A stretch of 12,520 nt of DNA, from positions 180,958-193,477 of the forward strand of contig MU069845.1 of the NCBI GenBank assembly GCA_002284615.2, read 5' to 3'. The DNA comes from Dunaliella salina (Eukaryota > Chlorophyta > Chlorophyceae > Chlamydomonadales > Dunaliellaceae). The position numbers were made by a program, and so were the translations under genes. The notes beneath the pieces were generated by a model. That model was given only the letters and a program-made list of their open reading frames with translations. It was not told the DNA's origin and ran no database searches. Of the stretch, positions 1-5,873 are shown in pieces (within the stretch, counting starts at the first letter, position 1; the number at the start of each line of letters is the position of its first letter).

Positions 1-355
1 AGACATGACATGATGCCTGCTTTCCCACTCAAAGACAAAAGACGGACCCAGGAGGAAACCAACAAGTGCCACCTTTAATTGGAAAGTTTTCAGTGTACAT
101 TGGAGGGAAAGACCAAATTATCAGTGTTTACACCGTCCGTGTCCTCACCCGCTGCTTTAGGGTGCGGAGAGGCATGCTTTTGTGGAGCTGATGCATCATG
201 CCCACCATCATACAGCCCATCCTCTAACCCCTACTCTGATTACTAACTGCTCGCGCCCGGGATCGAACCAGGGACATCAAGATCTTCAGTCTTGCGCTCT
301 CCCAGAGCTACAAGAGCGTGGATAGCGACGTTGTCTCCCTACCATTAATATGAGG
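1..355 (-). mobile_element. tRNA-headed SINE-like repeat, copy A (tail cut by window edge)
   Basis: This stretch aligns over nearly its whole length with 1246-1597. Shared landmarks are the GACATGACATGATGCCTG edge, the AACCAACAAGTGCCACCTT block, the CTGCTTTAGGGTG block and the CCCACCATCATA block. On the minus strand it starts with a tRNA-Phe-like head (249-317) and continues into an unrelated body of about 250 bp, which is the layout of a tRNA-derived SINE. The copies differ by many substitutions and small gaps, so both are old. The tail is not visible because the window starts inside it. SINE is inferred from the head-plus-body layout and the second copy. A plain segmental duplication containing a tRNA pseudogene is the alternative. 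Confidence 0.6.
249..317 (-). tRNA. tRNA-Phe(GAA)-like head of SINE copy A, degenerate
   Basis: On the minus strand the cloverleaf reads: acceptor GCTCTTG, D-stem GCTC/GAGC, anticodon stem CAAGA/TCTTG with loop CTGAAGA (anticodon GAA), T-arm CCTGG-TTCGATC-CCGGG, then acceptor strand CGCGAGC. The B-box GGTTCGATCC is intact. The D-loop lacks three bases compared with the 1494-1562 copy, so the A-box is damaged, and one acceptor pair is mismatched. It is probably not a working tRNA. It is the promoter head of the SINE-like repeat. Confidence 0.55.
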
Positions 356-395
356 TGCGAGTTCAGGAGGCACCAGTCTGCATAACTCTCGGACG

Positions 396-653
396 TCATG
401 TGTCAATCTCAATAAAAACTACATATTCGGAATCCTGAGGTCGAGAGCTATCGATTGGTACATATATGGGTCCAATCGGAGAGGGTGGTTGGTGGGTGGT
501 CCTTCGAGGGGGTCTGGACTTTTTGGGACCCCCCCTCCAGAATTTTCTGAACTTTCTCGAAGTTTTAAATATACCAATGGATTCCTGAGCTTCAGAACTG
601 TCGATTGACACCCTCTTTAAGGAAATTGGGCAAAAGCAGGAGTCTCTGTGCAT
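396..653. repeat. Diverged repeat with an internal 29-bp direct repeat
   Basis: Two 29-bp blocks, 429-457 and 579-607, match at 23 of 29 positions and lie 150 bp apart. Translated on the minus strand they give the paired peptides IDSSEAQES and IDSSRPQDS in one 85-codon open frame. The G-rich stretch 483-545 (GGTGGGTGGTCCTT, then AGAATTTT) recurs in shorter form at 1157-1199. Both regions also contain ATTGGTAC and ATAGCTAT-like words. The family is unknown. The open frame lacks any recognisable domain and I do not call it a gene. Confidence 0.4.
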
Positions 654-799
654 GGATCAGAGTCAGTGCCACATGCGCATGGGCATAGGTTGCTGGCGGT
701 GTGAAGGCATACATGCAGCAAACAAATCCAAACTTCCATAACATCCTTGCATGGTGAAGTCAGAAGGGCAGTTTATGGACTGCAAGCCAGTTGTGGGTG
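654..799. other. Unassigned spacer
   Basis: No coding, RNA or repeat signal is recognised apart from the GTGGGTGCCT word at 793-802. That word returns at 986-995 on the other side of the foldback element and may be its target-site duplication. Confidence 0.4.
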
Positions 800-986
800 C
801 CTAAGTTGCACAATACGCCGTATCAGACCCCAAATACGGCGTATTCGTATCAAATACGTCGTATTCGTATTCCCGTATCCGTACCAATTTCACTAGATTT
901 AGCAGGATTTTGCTGGATTTTTGCCGTATCCGTACTCGTATTCGTATTCGTATCCGTATCCGTATTCCCGTATTGTGCAACTTAGG
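800..986. mobile_element. Foldback/MITE-like element with 18-bp TIRs and CGTATN hexamer core
   Basis: CCTAAGTTGCACAATACG at 800-817 is the exact reverse complement of 969-986. The interior, about 150 bp, is dominated by six-base units of the form CGTATT, CGTATC or ATACGG, lying on both sides of a short unrelated centre (about 887-928). The two halves can therefore pair beyond the terminal repeats. The word GTGGGTGCCT occurs at both edges (793-802 and 986-995) and overlaps the TIR by a few bases. This is consistent with a target-site duplication of roughly 6-10 bp, though the exact boundary is ambiguous. No transposase is encoded, so it would be non-autonomous. Confidence 0.6.
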
Positions 987-1089
987 TGGGTGCCTGGAAG
1001 GGCAGGTTTGCATAGGCGTCCGTTCACCAGTTTTTGCCCAATAACTCTGCTCCAACCCAATGTTTGATTGTGATGAGTATGCAAATTGA

Positions 1090-1215
1090 TAGCTATTTAA
1101 AAAAGGAGCAGATTGGTACCCTTATTGTGGGGAGGGGGGCAGTATTTTGGGGGGAGGGGGGGGTGGGTGGTCCTTTTGGGCCTCCCGCCGAGAATTTTGA
1201 CATGACGTCCACTAC
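1090..1215. repeat. Second diverged copy of the 396-560 repeat
   Basis: It shares the ordered words ATAGCTAT, ATTGGTAC, a G-rich run, GGTGGGTGGTCCTTTTGGG and GAGAATTTT with the 440-550 region. Similarity is patchy and I could only align it by eye. A run of nine T (1216-1224) follows, immediately before the SINE-like copy B. Read on the minus strand this is an A9 run, and it could be the A-rich tail of that SINE. Confidence 0.35.
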
Positions 1216-1245
1216 TTTTTTTTTGCCTCCTGGGGAGTTGCAAGT

Positions 1246-1597
1246 AAACATGACATGATGCCTGTTTTCACACTGGAAGACAAAAGACGGGTCCAGAAGG
1301 AAACCAACAAGTGCCACCTTCAATTGGAAAGTTTCCAGTGTACATTGAGGAAAGACCAAACAATCAGTGTTGACACCAATCGTGTTCACACCAGCTGCTT
1401 TAGGGTGTCGAGAGACAAGCTGTTGTGGAGCAGGTGTTCATCTTGCCCACCATCATATAGCCCATCCTTCAACCCCTATTCGCATCATTAATTGCTCGCT
1501 CTGATCGAACCAGGGACCTCAAGATCTTCAGTCTTGCGCTCTCCCAACTGAGCTACACGAGCGAGGATGAGGAGGGCATCCCTATACTATCATGTGG
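1246..1597 (-). mobile_element. tRNA-headed SINE-like repeat, copy B
   Basis: This is the complete counterpart of copy A. On the minus strand a tRNA-Phe-like head (1494-1562) is preceded by about 35 bp of shared leader and followed by about 245 bp of shared body, ending near ACATGACATGATG (1249-1261). An A9 run lies 25 bp further along in the same sense (1216-1224). The body has no similarity that I can recognise to the tail of the neighbouring LINE, so which RT could have mobilised it is unknown. Confidence 0.62.
1494..1562 (-). tRNA. tRNA-Phe(GAA)-like head of SINE copy B, degenerate
   Basis: Minus-strand acceptor GCTCGTG, A-box TAGCTCAGTTGG (intact), anticodon stem-loop CAAGA-CTGAAGA-TCTTG (GAA, Phe), and T-stem CCTGG with loop TTCGATC. 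The 3' half of the T-stem is shortened by three bases, so the arm cannot close as in a functional tRNA. Copy A keeps the T-arm and copy B keeps the D-arm, so a common ancestor with both arms intact is implied. Confidence 0.57.
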
Positions 1598-1603
1598 AAT
1601 TGC

Positions 1604-1995
1604 AAAAGAAAAGAAGTATATACAGGCAATGAAAACACTCCCCACATGGTCCTTTTCTTGAGTTGTGTTTCAGCGTCTCTTGTTCTCGCTCTTTCTTGCG
1701 GCTCTTCTTCTGCTGTCAGGTCCCTGCTGGGGGCCGCTCATGTTATAGCAAAAAGCAAAAAATCAAAGGAAAAGGGGATACCTTGGGCCGAGACACCGTG
1801 TATCCGCTTCATCAAGAGAAAGCAGAAGAAAGAAGTCAGTGGGGATCAGGTGGGTTACTAGCAGTAGCCCATGCCTGACCTTGTTGGGAGCTGAAAAAGT
1901 TCTTCTCAAGAGCGCGTCTGGTTCTGGCAAAGAAAAGAAAAGAAAAAGAACAACTACGTAGGAAGAGAAACTCTCCCTACATCAATTAAGGAAGA
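1604..1995 (+). pseudogene. Inverted fragments of the LINE ORF1-like region
   Basis: The block 1765-1859 matches the minus strand of 10522-10617 at roughly nine in ten positions. It encodes the same peptide words (KEKGIP, AE-PCI, KVSGDQVG or EVSGDQVG). A smaller block, 1604-1648, matches minus 10622-10667 (GAAAACACTCCCCACAT). A third, more diverged block, 1924-1995, matches the same part again (AACTACGTAGG, CTACATCAATTAAGG). The fragments run opposite to the large element and sit just past its 3' end. About 115 bp (1650-1764) between the first two blocks has no counterpart. They may be debris of a second, oppositely inserted copy or a rearranged 3' UTR. Confidence 0.6.
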
Positions 1996-1999
1996 GGAG

Positions 2000-2026
2000 A
2001 CACATTGGCTCCAAAAAGAGCCGTGT
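2000..2026 (-). promoter_or_regulatory. Stem-loop in the presumed 3' UTR of the LINE
   Basis: GGCTC and GAGCC form a five-pair stem closing a six-base loop. It is extended by ACAC/GTGT after a three-base bulge (ATT on the plus strand). The hairpin lies about 35 bases past the inferred ORF2 stop at 2061-2063. Some non-LTR retrotransposons use a 3' RNA structure for recognition by their RT. That role here is inference. Confidence 0.35.
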
Positions 2027-2060
2027 GCCCCCTCCACCACAAGGTATGAAGAAGAGAATG

Positions 2061-2889
2061 CTAATGTGGATCTGGAGGGTTACTAGAAGCACTTGGCTCT
2101 AGAGCCTGGCTGTGGGAAGTATTCTTGGTTTTAATAGCGCGGCGGATGGTGACTAGTTTGTGGGCGCACTGAACAGAATGGGATGAAGTTGTTGAGCAAG
2201 CTTGGTGGCACGCTGGTGATCCAATCCTAGTTGTTTGAATTGCTTCAGGGTATGCTCAGTGTAAATAGTTCCACCTACACCCAGGAGAATAGGGTGAATT
2301 GTAACAGCTTTAGTGTTAACAAGTTTACAAAGGTCTGCATGCTGCTGCTTTGACGCGTTCAACTGATGTTCTGGCCTTGTGTCTTCACAGAACTTGATTT
2401 CTATTAGGTGAACATGACGTTTATTTGCATGCAGTTCATGAGGATGCCTCATGCAACTAGTTCTGGTGGTCCTCGGTGAGGAGCTGCGCAAAGCGTGATG
2501 GGAATGTGTAGGAGAAACATCGTTAGAAGTATGTTTGGCATTGAAAGGGGTGATCAAAACAGCATCTGGTCGACTGGAGTTGAGTCTTTTCCTCTCTGGA
2601 AGGTTACGAGGGAAGAAGTAAGCAGGTAAAGTTCTGTTTGAGGCATGTGTAGGGAGTTGGAGGTTGTGTTGAGCAAGCTTAAAATCGCTTCCTATGTCTG
2701 TGTATACTAGGCCTGCCCCTACAGGGCATTTGCTGAGGGCTTTTGTAATCATTTTGCCTGCAATGTTATGGCGTTCAGTTTTCATGTTGGAGATGATGTG
2801 GTTTTGGCAGCCTGAGAGCATGTGTAGTGCGCTGTCCAAATGATGGCAGCCTGGGAGGGGCAAGATGGATTAGTTGTCCTTTAAAAACG
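2061..2889 (-). pseudogene. LINE ORF2 C-terminus: zinc-knuckle and restriction-like endonuclease (RLE)-like module
   Basis: In the main open stretch (2863-2156) the order is GC-HHLDSAL-H-MLSG-C (a CX7HX4C pattern), then ERHN about 12 residues on, then SSRPDAVL (RPD at about 2572-2564), then HLIEIKFCED (EIK at about 2431-2423). Known RLE nucleases of early-branching non-LTR elements have a CX1-3CX7-8HX4C knuckle, an RH motif and a K/R-PD...D/E core, so this fits. Two oddities: no Cys precedes the knuckle where the first ligand is expected (residues there are LPLPG), and RPD and EIK are separated by about 44 residues of Ser/Thr/His-rich sequence, more than the usual 12-14. A stop (TAA, 2870-2872) precedes it. 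A frame change near 2190 leads to the inferred true end at TAG 2061-2063 (ending SSNPPDPH). A plain PD-(D/E)xK nuclease of other origin is the alternative. Confidence 0.62.
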
Positions 2890-3268
2890 CACAGCATGTT
2901 TTTGGTTGTAGAGGGTGCCTGTGCGGTACTGCAGGATGGTACGCTTCATGGGTACAGGAATGTTGGCCATATTTCTGAAAGCATTGCTGATTTTTCTATC
3001 TACTTGCGGTAACAAGTTTTGATAATAAAAGTAGTAACCTGTTTTGGCATTGGCATACCCAAGCCCGTGTTTCAGAGTGCATATGGGATTTGAGGGCATC
3101 ATGAAGATTGGGGAAATAGGTGAGCTTGTGGGCGGGTGGTGGGCCCGCAGGTGTGCCTGCAGCATGCACTCTTTCTTTTTTGGCGAACCAGAAAATGTTT
3201 GTAAATGGATTTCCACCAGGACCTGCACCAGGGATCTCGTTGTCTGCGACACAGTTCTGGGCTTGCTT
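2890..3268 (-). pseudogene. LINE ORF2 spacer between RNase H and the RLE-like module
   Basis: After RNase H the frame continues through a Gly/Pro-rich stretch and the segment LTYFPNLHDALKSHMHSETR. It then shifts near 3070 into a second frame with AKTGYYFYYQNLLPQVDRK and TILQYRTGTLYNQKHAVRF, ending at 2881. The last segment, Arg/Tyr-rich and directly before the knuckle, has the look of the helical linker that precedes zinc knuckles in LINE C-termini. There is no catalytic motif. Confidence 0.6.
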
Positions 3269-3655
3269 TGCTTGATGCTTTGCAATGGCATTTGCACATT
3301 CATTTCCAGCGATGCCAGCATGGGATTTCACTTTGTAAATTCGAATTTTGGTATGGAAGTCTCTAATGAGCGTTGAAATCATTGTAAGGACGTCTCCTTG
3401 GATATGCCTCAGATGTCTTCCAGGATAGAGAGGCTGTTTACGAATTTGATTGAAAGAGGTGAGGCTGTCTGATGCAATATCTGCATATTTGGTGATGATA
3501 GCAGCAGCAATTGCTGCCAATTCAGCTCTAGTGACGGTTTTAGTAATCCCGGCACCGTTTGGTTCTACAAAATTCTTGCGGTCAGTGGACGGGCATTAGA
3601 CGCCTGCTCCAATTTCTTGCTTACCGTTATGGACAAGGCAGCTGCCATCTGTGTA
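3269..3655 (-). pseudogene. LINE RNase H domain (RNase HI-like)
   Basis: RNase HI removes RNA from RNA-DNA hybrids during reverse transcription. Motifs in order: YTDGS (3641-3655, first catalytic Asp), RAELAAIAAAI (catalytic Glu), IASDSLTS (catalytic Asp) and VKSHAGIAGNE (the conserved His). The next expected acidic residue, usually Asp in GNExAD, is Asn here (NECAN, codon AAT). A TAA stop at 3596-3598 sits between YTDGS and RAEL, in frame. The upstream entry into this frame is through a pyrimidine-rich run (3694-3716), where the frame slips. Family is certain. The copy is inactive. Confidence 0.92.
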
Positions 3656-3693
3656 TGCCCATGTCCTCCAGCCTTGCCTTTGGCTTGCGTAGA

Positions 3694-3716
3694 CTTTTCT
3701 TTTCTTTTTCTTTTTC
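3694..3716 (+). repeat. Polypyrimidine run at a LINE frame change
   Basis: The plus strand is a pure C/T run. On the LINE strand it encodes the EKEKEKK stretch. Before it the good reading frame is that of the 4133-3627 stretch, and after it protein-like sequence (SQRQGWRTWAYTDGS) resumes one frame over. Replication slippage or a homopolymer sequencing error would explain it equally well. Confidence 0.55.
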
Positions 3717-4690
3717 AGCAACTTTCAGAGTTAAGAGAGTACTGGATTGGCTGGGCACCAAGCCTGTACCTTGGATACTCATGTGTGAATAACTAGGCTG
3801 CTTGGAGACGTGTTGTTTGTCAAATGGGAGGCGTTCCAGTTTATTGAAACCTGGCATGTGGGCATGCATGGGATTTAGGACAGGGTGGCTGCTGACACTT
3901 TCAAGCTTCCACTCTGTAGCTTCTTTCAAATCTCCTTTCAGGCCCTGTAGCCCTTCTTTGTTATGGTAATTAAGATGGATTCGAGCTGCAGTGTTCCAAA
4001 CAGCAAAGATGCGAAGGTCCCAGGTATGCTTAGGTAAAGGTACCTCTTGGTTAGGGCAGGATTGAGGGGCACTGTAACCAAATTTTTTTGCCAGGTATGG
4101 TGCCAAGTTTGTAACAGAGGTGGGGGTAGGCATTGAAAAGTTTGGAGTAGGGGTTGGATATCATGTTCTTATTCCAAGCCGGAAGGAATATGAATGTAGC
4201 AGTAGCCTCTGTGTTGAGAATGGCAGAGTAAATGGCATGTTGCAAAGCTTGGGTCATGATTCCCTCGTCATAAATGGGATGGCAGACTGAGAAGCCTGAG
4301 AATTGGATGAGAAGGCATTATGCATTGCACCAAAAAGAGTGTCTCGGGAGTGCGCACTCCAATAATTCTGGTATTGTGGGTTGTGGTCTAGTGGGGAGGC
4401 CATTTTTTCTTGGGCTACTAAAGCCCACTTTTGAAGGGCGTGATGAATGTGAGGTGGAAGGGCTCGTGAAAAAGAGTCTTTGATCTACTTGCTAGAGTAC
4501 TTTCTTTCAAGCACGGATTTGCGGGAAAGGAGTCCTTGCAGCTCAGTAGCAAAGTTGCCTGGAGGTGGTGTTATTTTCTCGTGCATGCATGGCATATGCC
4601 AGCAAGCTTGGCCCCATAAAAAGCCCTGCAAAGGATTTGGAAGCGGTTTGGCGATATCATACCAACACATTTGCCTTGCGTATTGTTTAT
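3717..4690 (-). pseudogene. LINE ORF2 unassigned domain between PHD finger and RNase H
   Basis: The segment resumes near 4690 as CWYDIAKPLPNPLQGFLWGQ and runs through a TAG (4485-4487) to YWSAHSRDTLFGAMHNAFSS. After a shift near 4265 it reads ALQHAIYSAILN, ATATFIFLPAWNK, NPYSKLFNAYPHLCYKLGTIPG. After a T7 run (4083-4089) it resumes as KKFGYSAPQ, then LPKHTWDLRIFAVWNTAARI. Hydrophobic strands ending in LPAW and the LRIFAVWN core look like a folded alpha/beta domain rather than linker. The order FGAxHxAFSS, then FLPAW, faintly recalls Dam-type N6-adenine methyltransferases carried by some retroelements, but no clear NPPY/DPPW motif is visible. I do not assign a function. Confidence 0.55.
4083..4089 (+). 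repeat. T7 homopolymer at a LINE frame change
   Basis: Seven T (A on the LINE strand, coding KK). Upstream LGTIPGKK is in one frame and downstream KKFGYSAPQ in another. The junction falls exactly on the run, so a one-base indel here is the simplest explanation. Confidence 0.6.
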
Positions 4691-5857
4691 GCAAGCCATG
4701 TGCGCCGTGTATATTTCTGGGAGAATGAGGGGGGATGGAGTAGGAGCGGAATGGCTGTGGGATCCTGTGTCTGATGGTGCTGGATGTGGGGGTTGCTGGT
4801 CCGTGTACTTCACGAGGTCAACCTCGCGCAGCCAATATTCGCATAAGCCTGTAGGTTTTATGTCTGCTTGTGGATTAGTGGGGTTTGTATCAAAAGTGAT
4901 TTTTTTGCGCAATTCTGTGTCCATTTTCTGCTGCTATACATAGGTTTCATTAAGTTTTTCAAAGCCCTGTCTTTCAAGATTTGAGAGGGGAGAATCTGCT
5001 GTGAATGTTGAAAGGTTAGGCTCGCTCTGTTGTGCTTCGAACTTAAGCAAACACTCTTTAAATATAGGCCATCATGATGTCTCCTGTAGATCCTCTGATT
5101 CCCAGGAGGGCTTCCAAGCGACCCTCCTGAGTTCTTGTTTAGTCTGCCACTCTCTTTCAACTTTGTGGGCATCATTTAGGTTTGCACAGGCGGGACATGC
5201 CCATGTGTCGACTGTTGCAATTTCTTGTCTTTGCTCATCCGAGTAGCATCCAAGCTCCTTCATGCATCCCCAATGGTACGTCCGGTGGCACACATCACAA
5301 ACATACATACCAGGAAATGGATCCTCCAAGGTTCCAGTTTCATAACTTTGGTAGTAATTGCATATTTGGCAGCAGGAATACTCAATATCAGTGCGAGCAG
5401 CAGGCGAGACATCCTCAGGCACAAGGTTAGCTTGTTTGAAAAGTGGCAAGGCCCATATTTCAATTACCATAGGTGCGTAATGCGTGTGATATTGCACTTG
5501 GTGGTGGGCGGGGGAGCTTGATTGTTCTTTCTTGTTCTCTGCAAAAATTCTCCAATTATCTATGTGAGTAACATCTAAATCATGATAGAAGATAGAACTG
5601 ATAGCATGGCTAGCAGTAGTCTCTTTAGCAAGTTTCTCAGCTGTGTTTCTCCTTTGGTTCCACACTTTTGGGCCTTGGGAAAGGGAGCTTAGAGAGTGGA
5701 TGGCTGGGGAAATGATCTCACTGTCTGTGTGGAGCAATTGTTGCCTCTTCTTTCTGGGTCTGTTTGTTTGAGTATCTAGGCTATGCGGAGTAAGAGTTTG
5801 TGTCTGAGGGTTGAGACAACCATCTGTCTGATGTTGGTGGTTAGTGCTAGGGGGGTA
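4691..5857 (-). pseudogene. LINE ORF2 segment carrying the PHD finger and its flanks
   Basis: One frame can be followed from the 16-bp duplication (5842-5873) down to about 4690, broken by only two stops (TGA 5072-5074, TAG 4934-4936). It begins with a Gln/Thr-rich stretch and a basic RPRKKRQQ motif that could act as a nuclear localisation signal. A moderately conserved segment follows (HIDNWRIFAENKK, VIEIWALPLFKQANLVP), then the PHD finger, then VAWKPSWESEDL and KFEAQQ. A Pro/Ser/His-rich linker (about 4830-4730) comes last. The next frame change, near 4690, leads into the unassigned domain. Confidence 0.75.
5186..5371 (-). other. PHD finger (C4HC3) inside LINE ORF2
   Basis: Eight zinc ligands with canonical spacing: CQIC, about 20 residues, CDVC, four residues, H, WG, C, about 22 residues, CPAC. 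The conserved aromatic residue sits two positions before the last Cys pair (DTWACPAC). PHD fingers usually read histone H3 tails. In non-LTR elements they are known mainly from ORF1 of CR1-type elements, whereas here the finger lies in ORF2 between RT and RNase H. All eight ligands survive in this otherwise broken copy. A RING finger is less likely because the order is C4HC3 and the Trp is present. Confidence 0.88.
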
Positions 5858-5873
5858 TAGTGCTAGGGGGGTT
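5842..5873. repeat. 16-bp tandem duplication that breaks the ORF2 frame
   Basis: TAGTGCTAGGGGGGTA (5842-5857) is followed directly by TAGTGCTAGGGGGGTT (5858-5873), matching at 15 of 16 positions. Sixteen is not a multiple of three. Reading through only one copy joins the upstream frame (ending PTQPNPPST) to the PHD-bearing frame. The duplication is therefore itself the inactivating event at this point. Confidence 0.8.

Noticed and set aside
249..317. A working tRNA-Phe gene
   Set aside because: The D-loop deletion here and the T-stem deletion in the other copy break the cloverleaf, and both heads are joined to a shared repeat body.
800..986. CRISPR-like or telomeric array in the CGTATN stretch
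   Set aside because: The units are six-base and irregular, run in both orientations and lack unique spacers. The exact terminal inverted repeats point to a foldback element.
1592..1861. A host gene on the plus strand (89 codons, hydrophobic start)
   Set aside because: Its second half is an inverted copy of the LINE ORF1-like segment (KEKGIP to VSGDQVG). The hydrophobic start has no relatives I recognise.
3694..3716. Programmed frameshifting in ORF2
   Set aside because: About eleven shifts in both directions, scattered over 8 kb and mixed with nonsense codons, fit decay or sequence error and not a programmed site.
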